This document shows positions 1 to 6,703 of a stretch of DNA of 64,000 bases, one piece after another. The notes under the pieces were generated by a model. It was given only the letters and a program-made list of their open reading frames with translations. It was not told the origin of the DNA and ran no database searches. The first letter of the stretch is position 1. Each line of letters starts with the position of its first letter. Source of the DNA: Bin87 sp963666865 (GTDB lineage Bacteria > Chloroflexota > Dehalococcoidia > Lucifugimonadales > UBA3495); contig OY763072.1 of the NCBI GenBank assembly GCA_963666865.1, forward strand, positions 4,030,001 through 4,094,000, given 5' to 3'. The position numbers and the translations under genes were made by a program.

Positions 1-802
1 AGTTGCGCCCGATGCGACCGCCGGTGCCGTGCTCCAGCTCCAGGTGCGTCGTGGCAACTTTCCAGCCCTCGTTCTCGCCGCCGATGAGGTTCCTCGCCGG
101 CACGCGCACGTTGTCGAAATAGACAATGTTCTTGACGCCCGAACCGGCCCCGGACTCGCCGGCGGAGGACAGCAGGTCCATGGGGAACACGCTGATGCCG
201 GGCAGGTCGGAAGGCACCATGAACCAGCTCAGGTTTTGGTGGCGGTCGCCCTCCGGGTCGGTGCAGGTGATGGTCCACATATAGTCGGAGCCATGGGCGC
301 TGCCCACATAGACCTTTTGGCCGTTGATGACGTAATCGTCGCCGTCGCGGCGGGCCGCGGTCTTGGCGTTGGCCAGGTCGGAGCCGGCCTCCGGCTCGGT
401 GAGCAGCTGCCAAGTGCGGATCTCGCCCCTGAAAATCTTGGGCAGAAATTCCTGCTTCTGTTCCTCGGAACCCCAGACCAGGATGGAGTTGCCGCCCAGA
501 CGTCCCCCGGAGTCGTAGTAGGGTGGCAGCGAGAGGTTGTAGCCGTCGATCTCCTCTTCCAGCACCACCGAGTGGTCAACGGTTAACCCGCCTCCGCCAT
601 ATTCCTCCGGCGCCGTGGGCCACAGCCAGCCCTTCTCACCCAACCGCCGACCCAGATCCCGGCGCAACTGGTACTGCTCATAGGTCAGGTCAATGGAGTC
701 GGCGGGATGCTCAATGCCCGCCGGGATATTCTCGCGGAGCCAATCCTGCACCTCGGTGCGAAAGGCTTCCTGCTCGGCGGTATAACGGGGTTCAAAGTCC
801 AT
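1..802 (-). CDS. acyl-CoA dehydrogenase, N-terminal part (runs off left edge)
   Basis: Translating the minus strand from an ATG at 802 gives an open frame of 267 codons with no stop before the window edge. It has the acyl-CoA dehydrogenase N-terminal helical domain, then the flavin-contacting motif WQLLTEPEAGSDLAN and the middle beta-domain (INGQKVYVG, DNVRVPARNLIG). The family oxidises acyl-CoA thioesters to enoyl-CoA with FAD. GAGG lies 7 nt before ATG 802; an in-frame ATG at 814 is a less likely start. The catalytic glutamate lies in the missing C-terminal half, so the substrate class cannot be judged. Confidence 0.93.
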   Translation of the reverse strand, partial: MDFEPRYTAEQEAFRTEVQDWLRENIPAGIEHPADSIDLTYEQYQLRRDLGRRLGEKGWLWPTAPEEYGGGGLTVDHSVVLEEEIDGYNLSLPPYYDSGGRLGGNSILVWGSEEQKQEFLPKIFRGEIRTWQLLTEPEAGSDLANAKTAARRDGDDYVINGQKVYVGSAHGSDYMWTITCTDPEGDRHQNLSWFMVPSDLPGISVFPMDLLSSAGESGAGSGVKNIVYFDNVRVPARNLIGGENEGWKVATTHLELEHGTGGRIGRN

Positions 803-896
803 GGTATGCCTCATGGCCGGCCACGCCGGGGCCGGGAGATGAAATTCGGAATCAGGCCGCAATTATGCCCTATGGGGCGGGCAGGGGCAACCGGGC

Positions 897-926
897 TTGA
901 CGCCGCGTTTGGCGCAACCATATATT
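897..926 (+). promoter_or_regulatory. promoter of the first vapBC-like pair, probably leaderless
   Basis: TTGACG (897-902), an 18-nt spacer and TATATT (921-926) match a sigma-70-type promoter. Transcription would begin about at the ATG at 933, so the antitoxin mRNA would have essentially no leader. Confidence 0.5.
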
Positions 927-932
927 CAGGTT

Positions 933-1202
933 ATGACTACGCCAAACATCAAAACCACGTACACATTGGACGACGAATCGGCGCGCGCACTGGCGAAGTT
1001 GGCGCAGCACTGGAATATGACGGAGTCCGAGGCGCTGCGGCGCGCGTTGCTGCAGGTGGCTTCCGGTTATGGCCCTGTTCTTTCCCCTGAAGAACGGTTA
1101 GCGGCGTTGCACCGGCTGCAAAAATCGCTGGCGGAGCGGGGCGTTGACTTCGACGCTTGGGCGCGCGAGGCATGGGAGATACGACACGGCATTGACCCGT
1201 AA
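933..1202 (+). CDS. ribbon-helix-helix antitoxin (VapB-like)
   Basis: This 89-residue protein begins MTTPNIKTTYTLDDESA and has the beta-strand plus two-helix pattern of MetJ/Arc-type DNA-binding antitoxins (TYTLDDESARALAKLAQ, then ESEALRRALLQ). The ATG at 933 sits about 7 nt below a TATATT -10 box; the frame is open from 897 but the longer version lacks a start signal. The stop overlaps the next gene's start by one base (TAATG), as expected for a coupled antitoxin-toxin pair. It probably binds and neutralises the PIN toxin downstream and represses the pair. Confidence 0.75.
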   Translation: MTTPNIKTTYTLDDESARALAKLAQHWNMTESEALRRALLQVASGYGPVLSPEERLAALHRLQKSLAERGVDFDAWAREAWEIRHGIDP

Positions 1203-1573
1203 TGATTCACCTGGACACCAGCTTTCTAATCCCAGCGCTGATACCGGATACTCAGCAAGACCGGCAGGTGCGGAACTGGGTTAGTGAAGGCGAAACTATC
1301 GTCATCAGCACGGTGGCCTGGGCCGAGTTCCTTTGCGGGCCATTGTCACAAAGCGACTTGAACGCAGCGCTTCAGATAGTTGAGCGGCACTTCGAGTTCA
1401 CTACGGAGCACGCAGCTATTGCCGCTCGGCTGTTCAACGCAACCGGCCGACGGCGCCGGATGATGGTGGACTGCATGATTGCCGCCGTCGCCATCGCTGA
1501 TGACGCCCCGTTGGCAACGGTAAATACCGGTGACTTTGGCAGGTTCACCGAACACGGTCTGCTGCTGGCTTAA
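1202..1573 (+). CDS. PIN-domain ribonuclease toxin (VapC family)
   Basis: A 123-residue PIN domain with the expected acidic residues: Asp in MIHLDTSFLIPAL, Glu in WAEFLCG, Asp in MMVDCMIAAVAI, and an N-terminal-to-end TVNTGDFGRF motif. VapC toxins cleave RNA, often tRNA or rRNA, in a magnesium-dependent way. It is translated from an ATG that overlaps the antitoxin stop codon. Length is normal for VapC. Confidence 0.88.
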   Translation: MIHLDTSFLIPALIPDTQQDRQVRNWVSEGETIVISTVAWAEFLCGPLSQSDLNAALQIVERHFEFTTEHAAIAARLFNATGRRRRMMVDCMIAAVAIADDAPLATVNTGDFGRFTEHGLLLA

Positions 1574-1598
1574 TCTATCCAACAAAATGCGGGAATAG

Positions 1599-1648
1599 TT
1601 GACTACAGAATATGTATGCCGTATGCTTGTATTAAACATACAACATAC
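1599..1648 (+). promoter_or_regulatory. promoter and symmetrical half-site array before the second PIN module
   Basis: TTGACT (1599-1604) and TATGCT (1622-1627) are 17 nt apart. Two GTATGC boxes (1614-1619, 1621-1626) and two CATAC boxes (1637-1641, 1644-1648) are each repeated with a 7-bp step and face each other, as in a cooperative antitoxin operator. Confidence 0.5.
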
Positions 1649-1670
1649 CATGCTGTGAAAGAGGACGAAA

Positions 1671-2432
1671 ATGAGAATTGGAGTCAACATCCCCAACGAC
1701 TTGATGAAACGGCTGGAGCCATTGAAACCAGAGCTCAACATCTCCCAAGTTTGCCGAGAGGCCCTCGAAGCCAAAGCTGCGAGCTACGAGCAGATGCTCG
1801 CTCGCCTCGACGACGGCATCAGGGCGGCGGTCGGCAGGATATGGGAACAGGAGCAAGACTTCCTAGCGGCGATTGAAGTTGATTGGGAAATGCTTGCCTA
1901 TGAGGATGCGGAGGCTTGGGTAAAAGCGGCGGGATGGAAAGATTGGGAGTATCTCCATCACAGGCAGGATATTATCGGGAGACAGGGACGGCCGGCGTGG
2001 GAAGTTCCACCGCCCCACTTGTCTAGGGTGAAAGATTTCATGGAACGACGTGGGGAACTCAGCGAAAGAATGCGCCGACAAGGCGACGACTTTTTCGATT
2101 GGCTCTACGCGGAGCAAGGCGGAATCGACTTTGCCGCAGCGGAGCGGGAATACATGACCGCCTGGCTAGCTTACACCAACGCGGTGTGGAAACTGGTTAT
2201 CCAGCGACGCGAGGAACACTACCGGAGATTGCTGGCAGAGCGTGGAATGCCACCTGATGCAGAGGTTCCTGAACGCTTGTTTGGTCATGCCCAGCCTCAA
2301 GAGGAACCGCCGGTTCAAGTCGTTCCCCATCATGCCGGCTATGCGCCCGGTGTTGACCCACTGAAGCTCAATCACCTCATCGGCGATCTTGACGTGGAGG
2401 ATTTTCTGGTTAAACGGGAAAGGCTACAATGA
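1671..2432 (+). CDS. long antitoxin-like protein with N-terminal ribbon-helix-helix
   Basis: A 253-residue protein. Residues 1-35 (MRIGVNIPNDLMKRLEPL, then SQVCREALEAKA) look like a ribbon-helix-helix DNA-binding unit. The rest is helical, charged and tryptophan-rich (WKDWEYLHHRQD, DDFFDWLYAEQGG) and I do not recognise it. GAGGACGAAA precedes the ATG. Its last four bases overlap the PIN gene start (ATGA), so the pair is co-translated. It is about three times longer than a normal VapB. The middle region could bind the toxin or do something extra; function beyond antitoxin is not inferred. Confidence 0.65.
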   Translation: MRIGVNIPNDLMKRLEPLKPELNISQVCREALEAKAASYEQMLARLDDGIRAAVGRIWEQEQDFLAAIEVDWEMLAYEDAEAWVKAAGWKDWEYLHHRQDIIGRQGRPAWEVPPPHLSRVKDFMERRGELSERMRRQGDDFFDWLYAEQGGIDFAAAEREYMTAWLAYTNAVWKLVIQRREEHYRRLLAERGMPPDAEVPERLFGHAQPQEEPPVQVVPHHAGYAPGVDPLKLNHLIGDLDVEDFLVKRERLQ

Positions 2433-2857
2433 TTGTGCCGGACGTCAACCTCCTGGTGTACGTGCACAACGACGGCGACCGCCAACGCCACACCGCGGCG
2501 CGGCGTTGGTGGAATGGGCTGGTCAACGGAACGGAGCCGGTTAGCCTACCCTGGGTTGTCATAACTGGATTTATCAGGGTGACTACTCATCCCAGGGTAA
2601 TGGCATACCCACTGACAACGGAGCAGGCGGTTGAGTATGTCCGGGATTGGCTACGTTGCGACCATATCACACCGCTTGATCCGGGTCCGGAGCATCTTGC
2701 GCTCCTGCAACAGAACCTTGCTGCGGCCGGAGCCGGCGCTGACTTGGTTCCCGATGCCCATATCGCCGCTTTGGCGATGGAATATGGTGCCGAAGTGCAT
2801 TCCAACGACTCGGATTTTGGCCGGTTTCCCGGCCTCCAATGGCGCAACCCGCTGTGA
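2429..2857 (+). CDS. PIN-domain toxin (VapC family)
   Basis: A 142-residue PIN protein of the TA-system VapC group that begins MIVPDVNLLVYVHN and has WVVITGFIRVTTHP, DLVPDAHIAALAM and SNDSDFGRFPGLQW, giving the acidic residues of the active site. The start overlaps the upstream long antitoxin by ATGA. The family are Mg-dependent endoribonucleases. It is intact and of normal length. Confidence 0.88.
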   Translation: MIVPDVNLLVYVHNDGDRQRHTAARRWWNGLVNGTEPVSLPWVVITGFIRVTTHPRVMAYPLTTEQAVEYVRDWLRCDHITPLDPGPEHLALLQQNLAAAGAGADLVPDAHIAALAMEYGAEVHSNDSDFGRFPGLQWRNPL

Positions 2858-2905
2858 CAATAGAGCCTATGCTACCGCACCACGACATTACAGGGACCCA
2901 GCACC

Positions 2906-3139
2906 ATGTCAGTGGACTACAAGAAAATCATTACCATTGAGCCGGGAAAGCGCAGCGGACAGCCGTGCATCCGTGGAATGCGTATCACCGTGTACGACGT
3001 GCTGGAATATCTAGCCGGCGGGATGACCGAGGCGGAAGTTCTGGAAGATTTCCCGGAACTAACCCATGAGGATATCCTGGCCTGCTATGCCTTTGCCGCC
3101 GAGCCCAAGCGCCGTATCCGGCACCCGCAACCGCTGTGA
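2906..3139 (+). CDS. DUF433 antitoxin
   Basis: A 77-residue DUF433 protein with the typical GKRSGQPCIRGMRITVYDVLEYLAGG signature in its first half (shown here in parts: SGQPCIRG, TVYDVLEYL) and a helix-turn-helix-like tail (TEAEVLEDFPELTHEDI). DUF433 proteins are antitoxins usually coupled to a DUF5615 PIN-like toxin. The reading frame of such a toxin starts at the GTG overlapping this stop codon but is truncated. An orphan antitoxin is therefore likely. Confidence 0.8.
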   Translation: MSVDYKKIITIEPGKRSGQPCIRGMRITVYDVLEYLAGGMTEAEVLEDFPELTHEDILACYAFAAEPKRRIRHPQPL

Positions 3140-3175
3140 GATTGCTGTTCGACCAAAACTGGAGCTGTTCTGAAA
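3136..3175 (+). pseudogene. remnant of a DUF5615 PIN-like toxin
   Basis: GTG at 3136 overlaps the DUF433 stop (GTGA) and encodes MRLLFDQNWS, which matches the conserved N-terminus of DUF5615 toxins including the first catalytic Asp. Homology stops after about ten codons and the frame runs antisense into the 3' end of the neighbouring deacylase gene. The toxin has been deleted while its antitoxin stays intact. Confidence 0.6.
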
Positions 3176-4735
3176 CTACCGGCTCCGCACCACCTGCCCC
3201 GGCAGCGCCCCGGTGTGCCGCCCGTCGTCAATCACCAGCGTCCCATTCACGGCCACGTAGTCGATGCCCACCGGGAACTGGAGCGGGTCGTCAAACGTCG
3301 CCGGCGTGTCCACGGTATTGGGGTTGAACAGCACCAGGTCGGCCTTCGCGCCGTTGCGGATTACGCCCCGGTCGGTGAGGCCGAAGCGCTGCGCCACCGC
3401 GCCCGTCATCTTGCGAATGGCTTCCTCCAGTGAGAACAGTCCTTCGTTACGCACGAATTGGGCCAGCACGTAGGGATAGGTGCCGTAGGTGCGCGGATTG
3501 GGCCGCCCGCCCGTCAGGATGGCGTCGGTGCCGATCATCTGGGCCGGATTGGACGCGATTTCGCGGATATTCTCCAGGTTGCCGGTGCGGGCCACGAAGG
3601 CCACCTGCAAATCTTCTTCCAACAGCAGGTCGCACACGGCGTCCACCATGCGCCCGCCCCGGTGCTGCGCCAGCTCTTCCAGCGAGCGGCCCTCCCATTC
3701 CTTGTTCTTATCCGATGCGATGTTCGCGAAGATATAGTTGTCCAGGGTCTGCCCGCCCCACTGCGGCTCCACGGCCCGCACCATCAGGTTGCGCACTTCG
3801 GGGTCGGCGATGCGGGTCAGCAGGGCCTGCGGGCCGCCGGCATGAACCCAGTAGGGCAACAGCGAGTGCAGGATGGTGCTGGCCGCCGGATACGGGTACT
3901 GGTCATAGGTAACGTCCTGACCCCGGTTGCGCGCCTCGTCCACCAGCGCGGTCATCTGCTCACCCAGGCCGGCCACCGGGCTGTGATAGTGGGAAATATG
4001 CACCGGCGCGCCCGAACGCCGGCCGACCTCCAGCGCCTCGCGGAATGGGTCCAGCAACCGGTCGCCCAGGGTGTAGCGGGCGTGGGTACAGTAGAAACCG
4101 CCCTCCTCGGCGGCGACGGTGGCGATGGCGGCCAGCTCGTCGGTGTCGCTGTACGCGCCGGGGGCATAGGTCAGGCCGGTGGTGAAGCCGAAGGCCCCAT
4201 CGCGCATCCCCTGGCGGGTCAACTCCCGCATCGTCGCCAACTCGGCGTCTGTGGGCAGGCGCGATGACCAGCCCATGGCGGCAACCCGAATGGCGGCGTG
4301 GGGCACGAAGTGCAGCACGTTGCACGCCGCGTTGCCCTCGAACAGGGCCAGGAAGTCTGCCACGCTGCTCCAGCGGACATCCGGCGCCTCGCCGTTCACC
4401 GCCGCCAGATACACTAGCAATTCTTCCAACCCGCGCGGCGTGGTCGGCGCGTAGGACAGGCCGTCCATGCCCAGCGCCTCGGTGGTAACGCCCTGCCGTA
4501 TCTTGGCCTCATGAGCCGGCTCGGTGAGCAGTTTCAGGTCGGAATGGGAGTGCATATCGATGAAGCCAGGGCAGATGACGTAGCCGCTGGCGTCGATGAC
4601 GCGCCCGGCATCCACCGCCGAAACGTCCCTGGTCATCACCTGAACGGTATCGCCGGTCACGGCCACACTGCCGCGATAGCCGGCCGCCCCCGTGCCGTCA
4701 ATCACCGTGGCGTTGGCAAATAGCAAGTCAACCAT
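3176..4735 (-). CDS. N-acyl-D-amino-acid deacylase family amidohydrolase
   Basis: A 519-residue amidohydrolase. It starts MVDLLFANATVIDGTG, has the metal-binding FIDMHSHSD near residue 65, THAR and HISHYH metal/catalytic segments, the aspartate-bearing MIGTDAIL, and ends with the small beta-domain (KADLVLFNPNTVDTP). The family hydrolyses N-acyl-D-amino acids, D-hydantoin-like or related amides. The start at 4735 follows GGGGAG with good spacing; an upstream in-frame ATG at 4798 lacks one. In classical D-aminoacylases a bridging cysteine lies in a GNCG motif after GVTT; here the same place reads GVTTEALGMDG, so Asp replaces Cys. Substrate is therefore uncertain. Confidence 0.88.
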   Translation of the reverse strand: MVDLLFANATVIDGTGAAGYRGSVAVTGDTVQVMTRDVSAVDAGRVIDASGYVICPGFIDMHSHSDLKLLTEPAHEAKIRQGVTTEALGMDGLSYAPTTPRGLEELLVYLAAVNGEAPDVRWSSVADFLALFEGNAACNVLHFVPHAAIRVAAMGWSSRLPTDAELATMRELTRQGMRDGAFGFTTGLTYAPGAYSDTDELAAIATVAAEEGGFYCTHARYTLGDRLLDPFREALEVGRRSGAPVHISHYHSPVAGLGEQMTALVDEARNRGQDVTYDQYPYPAASTILHSLLPYWVHAGGPQALLTRIADPEVRNLMVRAVEPQWGGQTLDNYIFANIASDKNKEWEGRSLEELAQHRGGRMVDAVCDLLLEEDLQVAFVARTGNLENIREIASNPAQMIGTDAILTGGRPNPRTYGTYPYVLAQFVRNEGLFSLEEAIRKMTGAVAQRFGLTDRGVIRNGAKADLVLFNPNTVDTPATFDDPLQFPVGIDYVAVNGTLVIDDGRHTGALPGQVVRSR

Positions 4736-4807
4736 CGTTACACTCCCCCGAGAATCCGTGGCCACATTAGCGATGCTCGGCATGATACAACGGCTCATGA
4801 AGAGAAT

Positions 4808-4835
4808 GTAGGGGCGAATAATTATTCGTCCCTAC
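4808..4835. repeat. GTAGGGGCG palindromic repeat, copy 1
   Basis: Inverted repeat GTAGGGGCGAAT / ATTCGTCCCTAC, one of four copies in this window with conserved outer arms and a variable centre. It lies between a minus-strand deacylase and the plus-strand Fe-S gene, so it may act as a hairpin between transcription units. Confidence 0.8.
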
Positions 4836-4890
4836 GCGGAACAGAACGTTGCATCCCAAGCTATCCCGCCCATCCCATCCGAATATCGGC

Positions 4891-4896
4891 TATAAT
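4891..4896 (+). promoter_or_regulatory. -10 box before the Fe-S assembly gene
   Basis: A perfect TATAAT lies 35 bp before the ATG at 4931. No good -35 hexamer is seen at the usual distance. Confidence 0.45.
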
Positions 4897-4930
4897 GGCT
4901 CATAATTACCCACGGCAAAGGAGGCTCACC

Positions 4931-5239
4931 ATGCCGGCTACGGTGAATCCCGATGAAGTCTATGAGGCGCTGCGCACGGTCTATGACCCGGAAATTCCGG
5001 TCAACGTGGTGGACTTGGGCTTGATTTACGATGTGCAGGTCAGCGACGCCAACGACGTGTTCGTCCAGATGACGCTGACTTTCCCCGGCTGCGGCATGGG
5101 ACCCCACATCGCCCAGCAGGCCGAATGGGCCGTCCAGGACGTCGAAGGCGTCGAGGAAGTCAACATCGAGTTGACCTTCGACCCTCCCTGGTCTCCCGAC
5201 CTGATCAGCGAGGAAGCCCGCAATATGCTGGGCATCTAA
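4931..5239 (+). CDS. MIP18/DUF59 family metal-sulfur cluster assembly factor
   Basis: A 102-residue DUF59 domain that begins with helix DEVYEALRTVYDPEIPVNVVDLGLIYDV and has the reactive-cysteine motif LTFPGCGMG. SufT/PaaD-type DUF59 proteins help deliver Fe-S clusters to target proteins. GGAGG lies 9 nt before the ATG at 4931 and decides the start; an in-frame ATG at 4895 has no such signal. It is followed by an Mrp-type ATPase, a common functional pair in cluster carriage. Confidence 0.9.
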   Translation: MPATVNPDEVYEALRTVYDPEIPVNVVDLGLIYDVQVSDANDVFVQMTLTFPGCGMGPHIAQQAEWAVQDVEGVEEVNIELTFDPPWSPDLISEEARNMLGI

Positions 5240-5246
5240 CCCACAA

Positions 5247-5274
5247 CGTCATTCCCGCTTGCGCGGGAATGACG
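5247..5274. repeat. CGTCATTCC palindromic repeat, short copy
   Basis: Hairpin CGTCATTCCCGC / GCGGGAATGACG between the DUF59 and Mrp genes. The same motif recurs, usually larger, near 38.1, 44.3, 45.5, 48.6, 56.3, 56.8 and 59.7 kb. Confidence 0.8.
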
Positions 5275-5297
5275 AATTAAATTGGAGACACCACGTT

Positions 5298-6119
5298 ATG
5301 GCAACTCCACAGCAGCCCAACGCCCAGCAGAACGCTCGCCTGCAGCAGATCCGCCGCCAGTGGGAGCAGAAACGGCAAATCACCGACCGCCTGGCCGCGG
5401 TGCGCACCACGATAGGCGTCTATAGCGGCAAGGGCGGCGTGGGCAAAACCACGGTGGCCTGCAACCTGGCGACGATGCTGGCCCAGCAGGGCGAGCGCGT
5501 CGGCCTGCTGGACGTGGACATCGACTGCCCCAACGTCACCCGCGTCATGGGCATGGTGGACACGCCGGACTACCGCGACGGCCAGATCACTCCGGCCCAG
5601 GAACACGGTGTCAAAGTGGTGTCCATGGCCTTCTTTCAGGAGAACGAGGACGAGGCCATCATCTGGCGCGGCCCGATGATCCACAACGCCATCAACCAGT
5701 TCCTCCAGACCACCGACTGGGGCGAGTTGGACTATCTAATCGTTGACCTGCCGCCGGGCACCTCCGACTCGCCCCTCACCGTGATGCAGACTTTGCCCAT
5801 GGACGGGTTCGTGGTGGTCAGCACGCCCCAGGACCTGGCCATCATCGACGCCAAGCGCTGCATCAACATGATCCGCAAGCTGAACCTGAACGTGGTCGGC
5901 ATAGTTGAAAACTACTCCGGCGACATCTTCGGAGAAGGGGCGGGCCGCCAGCTGGCCGAAGACATCGACGCCCCGTTTCTGGGCAGCATGTCCCTGCGCG
6001 GCTCCTACCGCGACACCAGCCAGCCCACCGTGCTGGTGGACGAAACCGTAGGCGAAGAATATGCCGCCGTCGCCGACCAGCTGCGGAGCAGCCTGAAAGC
6101 CTTCGGGCGAGAAGCCTGA
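5298..6119 (+). CDS. Mrp/NBP35 family P-loop ATPase
   Basis: A 273-residue ATPase with the deviant Walker A SGKGGVGKTT near residue 40, the switch-like DVDIDCPN, and LIVDLPPGTSD, all typical of Mrp/ApbC Fe-S carriers. It follows the DUF59 gene and is probably in the same transcript. The CxxC that normally follows the ENMS segment and bridges a cluster between two subunits is absent: the region reads ENYSGDIFGEGAGRQLAED, and only three cysteines occur, none paired. It may have a different carrier role or rely on the DUF59 partner. Confidence 0.88.
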   Translation: MATPQQPNAQQNARLQQIRRQWEQKRQITDRLAAVRTTIGVYSGKGGVGKTTVACNLATMLAQQGERVGLLDVDIDCPNVTRVMGMVDTPDYRDGQITPAQEHGVKVVSMAFFQENEDEAIIWRGPMIHNAINQFLQTTDWGELDYLIVDLPPGTSDSPLTVMQTLPMDGFVVVSTPQDLAIIDAKRCINMIRKLNLNVVGIVENYSGDIFGEGAGRQLAEDIDAPFLGSMSLRGSYRDTSQPTVLVDETVGEEYAAVADQLRSSLKAFGREA

Positions 6120-6143
6120 CGGCAGCAACCGGAGGGGATTGAG

Positions 6144-6392
6144 TTGAGACGGCGCTCACGGTTGCTGCAAAGAATCCTGACTGGTCGTTCCGATGCCAAT
6201 ATCCGTTTTGATGAGTTACTCGTCCTGCTCCGGAGATTGGGGTTCGACGAGCGGATCAGTGGTAGCCACCATACGTTTCGCAGAGCGGGTGTTTCCGAGA
6301 GGATTAATTTGCAGCCGCGCGGCAATATGGCGAAGCCCTACCAAGTTCGGCAAGTGCGGCAGGTAATCCTAAAGTATGAACTGCATGAATAA
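6144..6392 (+). CDS. hicA: HicA-type mRNA interferase toxin
   Basis: An 82-residue HicA-like protein with the double-stranded-RNA-binding-type fold signature: LLRRLGFDERISGSHHTFRR (the GSHHTF histidine is catalytic in the family) and NLQPRGNMAKPYQVRQV. The apparent start is TTG at 6144, six bases after GGAGGGG. HicA cleaves mRNA and is held inactive by HicB, encoded next. The gene follows mrp by 24 bp, so it may be read from the same transcript. Confidence 0.82.
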   Translation: MRRRSRLLQRILTGRSDANIRFDELLVLLRRLGFDERISGSHHTFRRAGVSERINLQPRGNMAKPYQVRQVRQVILKYELHE

Positions 6393-6412
6393 AGTATGAA
6401 CTGTATGCATAA
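6373..6412 (+). repeat. 20-bp tandem duplication across the hicA stop
   Basis: AAAGTATGAACTGCATGAAT is followed at once by AAAGTATGAACTGTATGCAT (two mismatches). The first copy holds the hicA stop codon, the second forms the leader of hicB. Confidence 0.75.
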
Positions 6413-6426
6413 GGAGAAGTCCATTG

Positions 6427-6681
6427 ATGCTGAAGTACGCGGTCGTCATTTTTTGGAGTGACGAAGACGATCTATTTTTGGCGTACGCACCGGAGCTGCC
6501 GGGCTGCATGGCGCACGGCGATACCTACGAAGATGCGCTCAAAAGCATCACGGAGGCGATGGCGCTTTGGCTCGACGTGGCCCGAGAGTTCAAGGACCGG
6601 GTACCGGAACCTCTAGTAAGGGAAATCATCTTCGACATTCACGCTGAAGCGCCGGAATCGCCGGTCGAGACGGGGGCATAG
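6427..6681 (+). CDS. hicB: HicB-type antitoxin
   Basis: An 84-residue HicB partial-RNase-H-fold protein: KYAVVIFWSDEDDLFLAYAPELPGC and the helix TYEDALKSITEAMALWLDVA. It lacks the extra C-terminal DNA-binding domain seen in some HicB proteins, so repression of the operon is not assured. AGGAG precedes the ATG at 6427. It neutralises the upstream HicA by covering its active site. Confidence 0.88.
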   Translation: MLKYAVVIFWSDEDDLFLAYAPELPGCMAHGDTYEDALKSITEAMALWLDVAREFKDRVPEPLVREIIFDIHAEAPESPVETGA

Positions 6682-6703
6682 CGATAGCGGCGGCGCACTC
6701 GCC

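Noticed and set aside
3430..4267. Long plus-strand open frames opposite the deacylase gene
   Set aside because: They are antisense shadows of a high-GC gene: the opposite strand has clear family motifs through the region.
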